Below the pieces are notes generated by a model. The model worked only from the letters and a program-made list of their open reading frames with translations. It was not told the origin of the DNA and searched no databases. The position numbers and the translations under genes were made by a program. Of a stretch of 64,000 nucleotides of DNA, positions 24,702 to 33,616 are shown piece by piece. The stretch is from Mucilaginibacter sp. PAMC 26640 (GTDB lineage Bacteria > Bacteroidota > Bacteroidia > Sphingobacteriales > Sphingobacteriaceae). The stretch's first letter is position 1, and each line of letters begins with the position of its first letter. The stretch is from positions 4,340,001 to 4,404,000 of the forward strand of contig CP014773.1 in assembly GCA_001596135.1 (NCBI GenBank), in the 5' to 3' direction.

Positions 24702-25562
24702 TTAAATAAGGAACTGTGTAACCGCCTCTACAATATCGCTAATGACCTCCGGCAATTTGATGATCCGCTCATGCCCTGCCCCTGTGTATTCTTTGCTTTT
24801 TATAAAAGGCCTTTTAGATAAAAATTCGCTAACAAAGTCACACGGGGAAATTAGATCGGCTTCATCATATAGTACTAAATGTTTTAATTCCGGCCCGAAC
24901 TTATAAAGCTTATCAATGTCATAATGGAGTGCAGGCCGGCCAACACGGTGCTCGAAGCTCTCAAAATATTCTTCCTGTGCAGCGCGTGACACCCCGGCAG
25001 CATTCATACTTGCTTCAAAATTTTCTTTCAGGCGGATCAGCGGCGCTATGCTGATCAGCAGTTTTGGCAGCGTAGTTAACCGAGACAATGCCATAATATT
25101 AGCCATGCCACCTAAAGAGTGCCCTATCATTACATCAGGCGTACCATATTTTTCAATTACAGCGAGCGCAGCTTTAGCAAATAGCTCACCGTTTGACAAT
25201 TCCCCTTCCGAGCTACCCGAGCCCGGCGCGTCAAATGCAATTATCGAAGTGTCCGGCAATTCGCGCAGAGCGGTAATTAATTCAGCGAAATCAGCCGCCT
25301 TTGATCCCCATCCATGGGTAATCATAATAAGCCGTGACCCTACCCCCCATTTAAAGCCATTAAAAACTAAATTTCCTTTGGTAAAAAAATCATCAAATGC
25401 TTCCAAGCTAAACTTTAGGCTTTCATCCAAAAGGTTTTGCTGTTGCAGGCGCGTGGGCATTTTGGGTGAGTAGCAGATGAGCTGCCAAAGGAGATCCAGG
25501 TCTGGACCGCCATTTTCATTTACCTCCTTAACCCTGGTTATAATTTGCTTTAGTTTTTTCAT
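24702..25562 (-). CDS. alpha/beta hydrolase
   Basis: 286 residues from the ATG at 25562, which avoids overlap with the upstream transporter gene. It shows LIMITHGWGSKAADFAELI (oxyanion region), the nucleophile elbow MIGHSLGGMANIM, the acid in LVLYDEADLISPCDFV, and the catalytic His in YTGAGHERIIKLPEV. Overall a single-domain esterase/lipase-like enzyme without signal peptide. Starts 32 bp downstream of the CDF transporter stop, so probably cotranscribed. Substrate unknown. Confidence 0.88.
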   Translation of the reverse strand: MKKLKQIITRVKEVNENGGPDLDLLWQLICYSPKMPTRLQQQNLLDESLKFSLEAFDDFFTKGNLVFNGFKWGVGSRLIMITHGWGSKAADFAELITALRELPDTSIIAFDAPGSGSSEGELSNGELFAKAALAVIEKYGTPDVMIGHSLGGMANIMALSRLTTLPKLLISIAPLIRLKENFEASMNAAGVSRAAQEEYFESFEHRVGRPALHYDIDKLYKFGPELKHLVLYDEADLISPCDFVSEFLSKRPFIKSKEYTGAGHERIIKLPEVISDIVEAVTQFLI

Positions 25563-25593
25563 GAGTGATAAGGTATATCCAAAATTATGCAAA

Positions 25594-26535
25594 TCAGACG
25601 ATATCATGCGTATCATCATTCCAAAGCTCATGGTGCTCTATACTTTCGGGCTGTATGATCACAAAGCGAACAAGTTTAAATTCTTTCTTAACCAAATCAC
25701 GGATCCTGTCTATCGCGATATTTAGCTCCGCCGTGTCAAGATCGGCCTTAAAAGCGATGATCAGCATAAGCAGTACTTCACTCGGAGACTGGTAGGTAGA
25801 GAGGATGTGCAACACCTTATTAACGTCGCCATCATCTTGTATCATGCCGCAGATCCTTTCTTTGGTATGCGCCGATACCCCTTCGCCCATCAGCAGGCTG
25901 CGGCTCTCCCTTGCCAATATCGCGGATACGGCTACAAGAATTAACCCGACCAATAAGGAAGCCACACCATCCAGATAAGGCTTGTTTAAAGCATGGCTGA
26001 TGTACACAAATATCAGTACGACGAACAAACCTGCAACGGCGGCTGCATCCTCAAATAACACCAGAAAGCTTGATGGGTCTTTACTTTTAACAACCGCTTC
26101 CCAAAATGGCGTTTCACCCCTCAATTTGTTGAATGCCTTTGCCGCTATAACCAAGGATGTACCTTCGAATAAAATAGAAAGCCCCAAAACGATGTAATTA
26201 ATGGTTGGGTCGCCCAATTCTTCGGGTTTAATAATGTGAGCGATGCCCTGGTAAACAGAAACGCCTCCACCTAAACCAAAGATCATGATGGAGACAATGA
26301 ACGACCAGAAATACAATTCTTTACCATAGCCGAACGGATGGGCCGCATCGGCCGGTTTTTTACTGCGGTAGATGCCAAGTAATAGCAACAATTCATTCAC
26401 CGTATCTACAACCGAGTGCACACCTTCGGAGATCATAGCAGCGCTATTGCTGATGGCACCGGCAATGAACTTGGTAATTGCGATGAGCAGATTAGCTGCC
26501 AGCGCAGCGTAGATAGATGTTTTGGATGAAGCCAT
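25594..26535 (-). CDS. cation diffusion facilitator (CDF) family transporter
   Basis: 313 residues. N-terminal six-helix transporter domain with KTSIYAALAANLLIAITKFI in the first helix and the metal site SEGVHSVVDTVNELLLLLG; HPFGYGKELYFWSF is the conserved loop after helix 2. The cytoplasmic C-terminal domain begins after RESRSLLMGEG. The metal site reads HxxxD, seen in the ZnT9/MMT1-like branch. CDF proteins export Zn, Fe, Mn or Co in exchange for protons. First gene of a two-gene leftward unit with the hydrolase. Confidence 0.92.
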   Translation of the reverse strand: MASSKTSIYAALAANLLIAITKFIAGAISNSAAMISEGVHSVVDTVNELLLLLGIYRSKKPADAAHPFGYGKELYFWSFIVSIMIFGLGGGVSVYQGIAHIIKPEELGDPTINYIVLGLSILFEGTSLVIAAKAFNKLRGETPFWEAVVKSKDPSSFLVLFEDAAAVAGLFVVLIFVYISHALNKPYLDGVASLLVGLILVAVSAILARESRSLLMGEGVSAHTKERICGMIQDDGDVNKVLHILSTYQSPSEVLLMLIIAFKADLDTAELNIAIDRIRDLVKKEFKLVRFVIIQPESIEHHELWNDDTHDIV

Positions 26536-26601
26536 GGATAGCTTTATAATCAGCCAAGGCCTGGTTTGTTTTTAATTGTTGCAGAATTTATATATTTAGC
26601 C

Positions 26602-26955
26602 ATGCAAATTCTTCCCAGCAAACCTAACCTAGATGCTGTTTGTTTTATCAAAGCCAAACTCTACTATAAATTTGGATTCTATATTTTTATTTGGTTGATA
26701 CTATACCCACAAATAGCTAAAACACTACCTCAAAATTCAATTACTACATATATAAGTGCCTTGATAGTGGTAGTACCATGGCTTGCCGAATATTTTCTGA
26801 TACCAATGGCGCTAATCAACATTGTTAAGAGTTACAGGCGGAATGAGCCACACAATAAATACAGAATGTTTTATTTGCTTTCGCTGATCATCATAGCGCT
26901 GGTGCTAGTATTATTTTTAATATCAATTTTAGGTGATATCGGCTCAACATTATGA
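26602..26955 (+). CDS. small membrane protein, unknown function
   Basis: 117 residues from the ATG at 26602, chosen because TATATTTA (a near -7 match) lies just upstream; an upstream in-frame ATG at 26566 is possible. Three hydrophobic helices at about 25-43, 52-75 and 91-112 separated by short charged loops (IVKSYRRNEPHNKYRM). No family recognised. Divergent from the CDF gene and convergent with the histidine kinase gene. Confidence 0.6.
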   Translation: MQILPSKPNLDAVCFIKAKLYYKFGFYIFIWLILYPQIAKTLPQNSITTYISALIVVVPWLAEYFLIPMALINIVKSYRRNEPHNKYRMFYLLSLIIIALVLVLFLISILGDIGSTL

Positions 26956-26971
26956 GTAAGAAATGCTTCCG

Positions 26972-28450
26972 TTAATCCAGCGGCAGGGTAAATGTAAAGC
27001 AACTACCATTGCCACGCTCACTAACGGCCGTTATCTCGCCATCATGCCTTTTAATAATTTCCGAACTGATATACAAGCCCAGGCCCAGGCCGGAAACGTG
27101 CACTTTGGCCAGGCCATCGTATTGTTCTATGATGATATCTACCTGCTTAGTTTGCGGGGAGTATTTAATTGCGTTATTAACGAGATTTACCAGCACTTGG
27201 TCTATCCTGCGATAGTCGGCATAAACCATCAGTTCCCGGTCGCCCGTAATGTTTACCTCATGATCATCGTTAAGGCTCAATTGTTCACAGCTGTCGCGAA
27301 CCAATTCCCCCAGGTTAAACCGGGTTTTGTTCAATACGAGTTGCCCCTGCTGTATTTTAGTAACATTTAAAAGGTCATCCAGCAGATGCACCAGTTTAGC
27401 CAGGTTATTGCTCGCCTTACCAAAAAACAGCCGGATCTTATCGTTTATATCCTCGTTCTTTATCAGCTTTTGCAATATCTGCATCGAAGCATTCAACGAT
27501 GTGATCGGCGTTTTTAATTCGTGGCTGGCTACACTTATAAATTCATCTTTGCGTACCTGGAAATTATACTCCTCGGTAATATCCTGCATGGTACCACTAA
27601 ACCTAATGGCATCACCTTCGGCATCAAACACAGCCTGACCAATGCTTTTAACGGTACGCCGCCCGCTAGTTTTAGGATCGATGATGGTGTGTTCAATATT
27701 ATAATTTCCGTCCGATCCGCGTGCCAGCGCCTTGGATATCGCTTCGGCCACCCGCTCTTTGTCTTCTGCTGCCATCACACTAATGGCCTTTGCCAATTCA
27801 ATTTCAGCCTTATCTTCAGCATCCAACCATTGGAATGTACGTGCGTTTCCAACAATTTTTTTGGTGCGGGGATTATAATCCCAGGTGGCCAGTCCACCCG
27901 CTTCTATAGCAAATTCAAGTTCTTTTTTTGCGTCGCTGATCGCATTATAGGTCCTGATATTATCAGTTGTCTCTGTACAAATAACCAGCACCCCTCCAGG
28001 CTCGCCTGTTTCATCAATTACGGGGCTGTAACTAAACGTCCAGTATACATCTTCGATGCGGTTGTTCCTATAGATAGGAATGAGTTGGTTATCGCTCCAT
28101 GTAGCTTCGCCACCAGCCATCACCTGGTCTATCAGCGGATTAATGACAGGCCAGATCTCCGGCCAACATTTTTCGCCGCTTTGGCCAAGGGCTTTGGGGT
28201 GTTTGCCGCCTGCACCCAGGCTGGGCCTATAGGCATCATTGTAAAATTGAATCAGTTGCGGGCCCCACCATAAAAACATCGGGAATTTGGACCTCAGAAG
28301 GATGCTAACCGTCGTCAGCAGGCTTTGCGACCAAGTATCGGGGCTACCTAAAGGGCTGCTTGCCCAATCATATTGGCGGGTTAATTTCCCCATTTCGCCA
28401 CCTTCCTGCAAATACATCTGGTAGTTTCCGGACGGTGAAAAAGGGGCCAT
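26972..28450 (-). CDS. PAS-domain sensor histidine kinase with a gap in the ATP-binding domain
   Basis: 492 residues, soluble. The N-terminal PAS-like domain (residues 30-165, SKFPMFLWWGPQLIQFYND) is of a kind common in Bacteroidota multisensor kinases, a second PAS spans 175-300, then HisKA with the phosphoacceptor in ISVASHELKTPITSLNAS. The ATPase domain has its N-box (VLVNLVNNAIKYSP), but LAKVHV jumps directly to SGLGLGLYISSEII. The usual G1 box (DxGxG) and F-box, about 25-30 residues, are absent without a frameshift; the junction is near 27091-27098. Either a degraded kinase or an altered ATP-binding protein. Convergent with a small membrane protein gene. Confidence 0.85.
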   Translation of the reverse strand: MAPFSPSGNYQMYLQEGGEMGKLTRQYDWASSPLGSPDTWSQSLLTTVSILLRSKFPMFLWWGPQLIQFYNDAYRPSLGAGGKHPKALGQSGEKCWPEIWPVINPLIDQVMAGGEATWSDNQLIPIYRNNRIEDVYWTFSYSPVIDETGEPGGVLVICTETTDNIRTYNAISDAKKELEFAIEAGGLATWDYNPRTKKIVGNARTFQWLDAEDKAEIELAKAISVMAAEDKERVAEAISKALARGSDGNYNIEHTIIDPKTSGRRTVKSIGQAVFDAEGDAIRFSGTMQDITEEYNFQVRKDEFISVASHELKTPITSLNASMQILQKLIKNEDINDKIRLFFGKASNNLAKLVHLLDDLLNVTKIQQGQLVLNKTRFNLGELVRDSCEQLSLNDDHEVNITGDRELMVYADYRRIDQVLVNLVNNAIKYSPQTKQVDIIIEQYDGLAKVHVSGLGLGLYISSEIIKRHDGEITAVSERGNGSCFTFTLPLD

Positions 28451-28587
28451 ACTCTTATTTGGAATTAAGGCGCATAAATAAAAAAATTAATCCACAATCA
28501 CTATAAGGCAGCCAACTTACTTGTAAATTTTCATTTCATCCACCACTAAAGCACAAAGTTTAGCATCTTTAGCTTTTATCACCCGCC

Positions 28588-31401
28588 ATGAAACAAGTTA
28601 TTCTCCCCGCACTTTTTCTGCTTACTTATCTAACTGCTTCTGCTCAGAAGATTAACAAAAAGCCATTAGACCAATCTGTATATGATGGCTGGCAAAGCAT
28701 CAGCAATCAAAACATTAGCAATGATGGCAAATGGGTACTTTATGTAGTAAAGCCACAAGAGGGCGACGCTGAACTGGTGATTACCAATGCGAAGAACAAA
28801 CGGCAGCTGCATGTGCCAAGGGCTGATACGGCCCGGATAACTAACGATTCCAAATATGCGGTAATGCTGATCCGCCCGTTTTTCAAGGATCTACGCCAGG
28901 CAAAGATCAAGAAAAAAAAGCAAATGGAATTCCCGAAGGATACGTTGGGAATAGCGATATTGGGCGGCAGTTCTGTTGAAAAGATCCCGGCCGTCCGATC
29001 ATTCAAGATAGCCGAGAAAGCTTCCGTTATCGCCTACCTTTCGCCTGCCGATACGATAAAAGTCCCTGCCGCCGGAGATACTTCTAAAACAGCGGTTGCC
29101 ACAACCATTGCACCGCCAGTAAAAGATGGAGCAGAACTTACGCTGCGCCAATTGCTCAATGGTAAGTCACGCACTTTCAAATACGTAAGCGAATATCTTT
29201 TGAGTAAAAACGGCAAGTTACTTGCCTTCTCGGTAACGGCGCCGAAAAACTCAAAAACGGTGGTATCCGGTCTGTTTGTTTACGATGTAGATAAGGATAG
29301 TCTCAAAGCTGTTAGCACCGGCCGGGGTAATTACCGCAACCTTGCCTTTGATGATGCGGGTAAACAGCTAGCTTTCACAGCGGAAAAGAATCCCGAAAAA
29401 GCTTTAGTCAAACCTTTCAAGCTATATTATTACGATACCGCAAAAGATAGTGCTGCTATAATTGCGGAGCCTGCTTCGGCAGGAATGCCAGCAAACTGGG
29501 CTGTAAGTGGTGATGGTAAGGTGAGCTTCAGCAAAAACGGCGCTAATCTTTACTTTGGTACCGCACCTATCCCAAAACCCGCTGATACTACGATCGTAGA
29601 TTTTGAAGTAGCCAGGGTAGATATTTGGAACTATAAGGATGATTACCTGCAACCTTACCAGCTTAAGAACCTGCAACGCGACCTTAAGCGAAGTTACCTT
29701 GCGGTAATTCGTCCGCAGGAGCAATCAAAAGCGTTAATACAACTGGGTGATAAGGCTATCGACGACGTTTTCCTTCCGGACAACAATAATGGTTTTTACG
29801 CATTGGGCCTGAGTGATACAGGCGCTCGTGTGCAATCCCAATGGGAAGGCAGCAACAATCAGGAGGCTTACCTCATTAATTCCAAAACAGGCGAACGTAC
29901 CCGCATCAATAACCGGTTGAAAGCCCGTTACAGTATCTCGCCCGATGGCCGTTATATTATTTGGTTTGATAGCAAAGACCAGAACTGGCACAGCTTCAAT
30001 ATTGCAACGGGTAAAAAGATAAACCTTACTGCTGCAACCGTCCAAAAAATGGGCGACGAACAAAACGACGTGCCGGATGATCCATCGGCTTATGGGGTAG
30101 TTGCCTGGGAGAAAGATGATAATAGTGTATTGTTCTATGATCGCTATGATATTTGGCGTGTTAACCCGGCCACCGGGGAATCAGCCAATCTCACCAATGG
30201 TTTTGGGCGCAGAAACAAGATCATATTCCGCTATAATTCCGCCGTAAGCGATGAGAAATTCATCCCGGCAAAGGCAAACTTATGGTTAATTGCGCAAAAT
30301 GAGGAAACCAAGCACTGGGGATACTATCAAAAAAACATGGGCATGGCTGGTGACCCGGTTACAGTGGTGGTTGCACCATTGGGATACAGCAATCTGCAAA
30401 GAGCCAAAAATGCGGAGGCCTTTATCTATACAAAATACAGCTACACCCAATCGCCTGACCTTTATATTTCATCAGACTTAAAAAACGAAACAAAGCTAAG
30501 TGCAATCAATCCGCAACAAGCTCAATACAATTGGGGAACAGCCGAACTGGTAGAATGGACCACACCGAAAGGTTTTAAATCTAAAGGGATTCTATACAAA
30601 CCCGAAAATTTTGACCCGGCTAAGAAATACCCGATGATCGCTTATTTCTACGAGAAGCTAAGTGATGGCCTTTACAATTATGTACCTCCTGCCCCTACGC
30701 CTTCCCGGCTACCCATTTCCTGGTTTGTAAGTAATGGTTATTTGGTGTTCGCGCCGGATATCAGCTACCTTGCCGGGCATCCGGGGGCTTCGGCTGTTGA
30801 GTTCGTAAATTCGGGTGTTGAATCTTTAAAGAAAAATACCTGGGTTGATGCCGCTCACATCGGCATCCAGGGCCAAAGCTGGGGCGGCTACCAGGTGGCT
30901 TACCTTATCACCCAAACCAACATGTATGCAGCCGCTTGGGCTGGTGCACCTGTTGCCAACATGACATCGGCTTATGGCGGCATTCGTTGGGAAAGCGGCG
31001 TAAACAGGCAATTTCAATATGAAAAAACCCAGAGCCGTATTGGTGCTACGCTATGGGAAAAGCCGGAGCTTTACATTGAGAACTCACCGCTGTTTCAATT
31101 TCCTAAAGCAAAAACCCCCGTAGTGATAATGAGTAATGACGCCGACGGGGCCGTGCCATGGTACCAGGGCATAGAAATGTTTACCGCATTACGCCGGCTG
31201 GGCAAACCGGTTTGGCTGCTGCAATACAATGACGAGGCCCACAACCTGGTAAAAAGACAAAACCGTAAAGATATCAGTATCCGCGAAGCCCAGTTCTTTG
31301 ATCATTTTTTAAAGGGCGCCCCTATCCCCGTTTGGATGGATAAAGGCGTGCCTGCTGTTGATAAAGGCAAGGATTGGGGTTTTGCAGTAAGCGGGCAGTA
31401 A
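28588..31401 (+). CDS. S9 family prolyl oligopeptidase
   Basis: 937 residues with a signal peptide ending TASAQ (cleavage near residue 19). The N-terminal part is a beta-propeller (repeats such as YSISPDGRYIIWFDSKDQ); the C-terminal hydrolase has the nucleophile in GIQGQSWGGYQVAYL (Ser764), the acid in NDADGAVPWYQG (Asp853) and the His in NDEAHNL (His885). S9 exopeptidases cleave after proline or release dipeptides from oligopeptides in the periplasm. Longer than classical DPP IV because of a lysine-rich insert near 100-140. Monocistronic, about 137 bp from the divergent kinase. Confidence 0.93.
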   Translation: MKQVILPALFLLTYLTASAQKINKKPLDQSVYDGWQSISNQNISNDGKWVLYVVKPQEGDAELVITNAKNKRQLHVPRADTARITNDSKYAVMLIRPFFKDLRQAKIKKKKQMEFPKDTLGIAILGGSSVEKIPAVRSFKIAEKASVIAYLSPADTIKVPAAGDTSKTAVATTIAPPVKDGAELTLRQLLNGKSRTFKYVSEYLLSKNGKLLAFSVTAPKNSKTVVSGLFVYDVDKDSLKAVSTGRGNYRNLAFDDAGKQLAFTAEKNPEKALVKPFKLYYYDTAKDSAAIIAEPASAGMPANWAVSGDGKVSFSKNGANLYFGTAPIPKPADTTIVDFEVARVDIWNYKDDYLQPYQLKNLQRDLKRSYLAVIRPQEQSKALIQLGDKAIDDVFLPDNNNGFYALGLSDTGARVQSQWEGSNNQEAYLINSKTGERTRINNRLKARYSISPDGRYIIWFDSKDQNWHSFNIATGKKINLTAATVQKMGDEQNDVPDDPSAYGVVAWEKDDNSVLFYDRYDIWRVNPATGESANLTNGFGRRNKIIFRYNSAVSDEKFIPAKANLWLIAQNEETKHWGYYQKNMGMAGDPVTVVVAPLGYSNLQRAKNAEAFIYTKYSYTQSPDLYISSDLKNETKLSAINPQQAQYNWGTAELVEWTTPKGFKSKGILYKPENFDPAKKYPMIAYFYEKLSDGLYNYVPPAPTPSRLPISWFVSNGYLVFAPDISYLAGHPGASAVEFVNSGVESLKKNTWVDAAHIGIQGQSWGGYQVAYLITQTNMYAAAWAGAPVANMTSAYGGIRWESGVNRQFQYEKTQSRIGATLWEKPELYIENSPLFQFPKAKTPVVIMSNDADGAVPWYQGIEMFTALRRLGKPVWLLQYNDEAHNLVKRQNRKDISIREAQFFDHFLKGAPIPVWMDKGVPAVDKGKDWGFAVSGQ

Positions 31402-31410
31402 AGTGCTGTG

Positions 31411-31492
31411 GTGGTAGCAGTTGCAGGGAAAGGATAAAGCCAGCAGGTTTTCTATCGATTGGCAGCAGTGTATTTACTGCGCCTGCTACCAC
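31411..31492. repeat. long-range inverted repeat between S9 peptidase and gpmA
   Basis: GTGGTAGCAG at 31411-31420 is complementary to CTGCTACCAC at 31483-31492 with 62 nt between. It lies between two convergent genes and may be a weak bidirectional terminator; no U-run. Confidence 0.3.
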
Positions 31493-31512
31493 AACTGATA
31501 CTGCAAACCAGC

Positions 31513-32199
31513 TTACAAATAATAATGCTTGATACAATTCAGCCGGTCATCCAATTCATAAACCCATGGTGTGGCCGTAGGAATATCCAGCTTAGTTACA
31601 TCCTCATCGGTGAGGTTTTCAATATATTGAATCAAGGCACGCAAACTATTGCCATGCGCGCAGATAATTACTTTTTTATCATCTTTAATAGCCGGCACAA
31701 TGTGTTCATGCCAAAACGGTAATACCCTATCCATAGTTTGGCTCAGGTTTTCTGTTAGTGGCAGTTCCCGATAGGTTAAATCATTGTAACGCAAATAATG
31801 CCCGGGAAAACGCTCATCCTGCTCGGTAATAGCGGGCGGTTGCTCGTGTGGGTCGCGCCGCCATTTATGTACTTGTTCTTCCCCATATTTGGCAATTGTT
31901 TCATCTTTGTTCAAACCCTGCAAAGCGCCGTAAAAGCGCTCGTTCAACCGCCATGATTTTTGTACGGGAATCCAAAGGTGCTCCAGTTCCTCCAATACAA
32001 AATGCATCGTTTTGATGGATCGCTTCAATACTGAGGTGAAGCCGACATCAAAGGTGTAACCACTTTCTCTTAGAAGCGCTCCTGCCCTCCGGGCCTGCTT
32101 AAAGCCTTCGTCAGAGAGGTCTACATCAGCCCATCCGGTGAATCGGTTCTCTTTATTCCAAACACTTTCGCCATGGCGAATCAAAACAAGTTTCTGCAT
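31513..32199 (-). CDS. gpmA: 2,3-bisphosphoglycerate-dependent phosphoglycerate mutase
   Basis: 228 residues. The phosphohistidine motif is LVLIRHGESVWNKENRFTGW (His near residue 8), then RFYGALQGLNKDETIAKYGE with the catalytic Glu, and IICAHGNSLRALIQYIE with the second His. It interconverts 3- and 2-phosphoglycerate in glycolysis and gluconeogenesis. The length (about 250 in E. coli) is slightly short at the C-terminus, common in this clade. Divergent from the acetate transporter gene by 105 bp. Confidence 0.96.
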   Translation of the reverse strand: MQKLVLIRHGESVWNKENRFTGWADVDLSDEGFKQARRAGALLRESGYTFDVGFTSVLKRSIKTMHFVLEELEHLWIPVQKSWRLNERFYGALQGLNKDETIAKYGEEQVHKWRRDPHEQPPAITEQDERFPGHYLRYNDLTYRELPLTENLSQTMDRVLPFWHEHIVPAIKDDKKVIICAHGNSLRALIQYIENLTDEDVTKLDIPTATPWVYELDDRLNCIKHYYL

Positions 32200-32304
32200 A
32201 TCCGAGTATAAACGCCCGTTGGCTTTTACAGTTTAAATATACTTGCTATTTATTAGTTTTTGCTTTAGATTGCACAGATAAACCAATTAAAAACCTTTTA
32301 GCAA

Positions 32305-32889
32305 ATGATTCCGACTACACCTGTTGTTGTGAAAGATGGCATAGCCAACCCTGCACCACTTGGCCTGTGCGCCTTTGGCATGACCACCGTTCTGTTAAAT
32401 ATTCACAATGCCGGTTTTTACGAAATGAATACGATGATCTTAGCTATGGGTATTTTTTACGGCGGCCTGGCACAAGTGATTGCCGGTATAATCGAAGCTA
32501 AAAAAAACAACACTTTCGGGCTCACCGCCTTCACCTCTTACGGCTTCTTTTGGCTTTCGCTGGTTGGCCTTATCGTTATGCCAAAACTGGGTTGGGGCGC
32601 CAAACCCGCAGAAGGCGCAATGGTAGCCTATTTAAGCATTTGGGGTGTTTTTACTTTTTGCCTTTTCTTTGGAACGCTTAAGCTTAACCGCGCCTTACAA
32701 TTTGTATTTGGTTCATTAACAATATTATTTGCATTGTTAGCCATAGGGGACGCCACCGGTAACAAGAGTATTACTACTTTGGCGGGTTACGAAGGTATAA
32801 TTTGCGGCGCATCCGCAATTTACACAGGCATTGCAGGAGTAATGAACGAGGTTTATGGCAAAACGGTGATGCCGGTCGGCACAATTTAG
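32305..32889 (+). CDS. satP: acetate/succinate transporter, GPR1/FUN34/YaaH family
   Basis: 194 residues with six membrane helices. The family signature NPAPLGLCAFGMTTVLLNIH is at residues 12-31 and MGIFYGGLAQVIAGIIEAKK follows. SatP proteins take up acetate and succinate with protons. The gene is alone on the plus strand, divergent from gpmA. Bacteroidota that use acetate through acetyl-CoA synthetase often carry one copy. Confidence 0.93.
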   Translation: MIPTTPVVVKDGIANPAPLGLCAFGMTTVLLNIHNAGFYEMNTMILAMGIFYGGLAQVIAGIIEAKKNNTFGLTAFTSYGFFWLSLVGLIVMPKLGWGAKPAEGAMVAYLSIWGVFTFCLFFGTLKLNRALQFVFGSLTILFALLAIGDATGNKSITTLAGYEGIICGASAIYTGIAGVMNEVYGKTVMPVGTI

Positions 32890-33058
32890 GCACTTATTCA
32901 AAACTTAATCGGCTCAATACGGCAGCCAACGCAGGACAACCAGATCAGCACTGGTAAATTGTTCGTGTTTATACTGCGAATTATAAAAACGGCGTAAACA
33001 GCCCGAACACACCCGAACACGGCATAAACAAATCTAAAATTCTTCCTAAATTGCGTCC

Positions 33059-33442
33059 GTGAAAGATTTAAAGAAATACTACATCATTCCGGCAACGCCC
33101 GAAGAAATTTATATGGCGCTGACCAATCCGATCACGATCCAATTGTGGACTGGTGAAGAAGCAGAAATGTCAACCAATCCCGGTTCAGAATTTTCCATGT
33201 GGGAAGGCAGCATTGTGGGAAAAAACGTGGAGTTTGAAGAAAATAAGAAAATAGTACAGCAATGGTACTTTGACGGTCAGTCGGACGAATCTATCGTTAC
33301 TATAAAGCTGCATCCGGATAAAAATGGCACATCCGTAGAACTAAAACATACCAACATCCCCGACGCCGATTTTAATGATATCGCCGACGGCTGGAACGAT
33401 GCTTATATGGGCAGCCTGGTAGATTTCTTTTCTGAAGGCTAA
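33059..33442 (+). CDS. SRPBCC (AHSA1-type) domain protein
   Basis: 127 residues with a GTG start at 33059; no ATG fits the family beginning (YYIIPATPEEIYMALTNP). The START-like fold is clear: IQLWTGEEAEMSTNPGSEFS, MWEGSIVGKNVEFEENKKIV, QQWYFDG, and the helical end GWNDAYMGSLVDFFSE. Such proteins bind hydrophobic ligands or act as chaperone-associated factors; the function here is unknown. A strong bidirectional terminator follows. Confidence 0.85.
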   Translation: MKDLKKYYIIPATPEEIYMALTNPITIQLWTGEEAEMSTNPGSEFSMWEGSIVGKNVEFEENKKIVQQWYFDGQSDESIVTIKLHPDKNGTSVELKHTNIPDADFNDIADGWNDAYMGSLVDFFSEG

Positions 33443-33538
33443 TTATTAGAAATAAAGAGTAAAGAAACAAGAATCAAGAAACAAAAGTAAATAAATAACA
33501 ATCAAGCGGTAACCGAAAATTTGTCTAGTAACTAAAAT

Positions 33539-33562
33539 AGCCCCGGTCAAATGACCGGGGCT
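33539..33562. terminator. bidirectional terminator
   Basis: AGCCCCGGTC at 33539-33548 and GACCGGGGCT at 33553-33562 form a perfect 10-bp stem with a 4-nt loop, T-rich on the plus side. It separates the SRPBCC gene from the convergent ompA-like gene. Confidence 0.9.
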
Positions 33563-33616
33563 GTTTATTTTTAGACTTTACTGAATCTTGAAATATATTT
33601 TCGCGATTCTTAGCCC

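Noticed and set aside
27521..28273. 250-codon open frame antisense to the histidine kinase
   Set aside because: The kinase frame has clear PAS and HisKA motifs; the antisense product is cysteine/proline-rich without domains.
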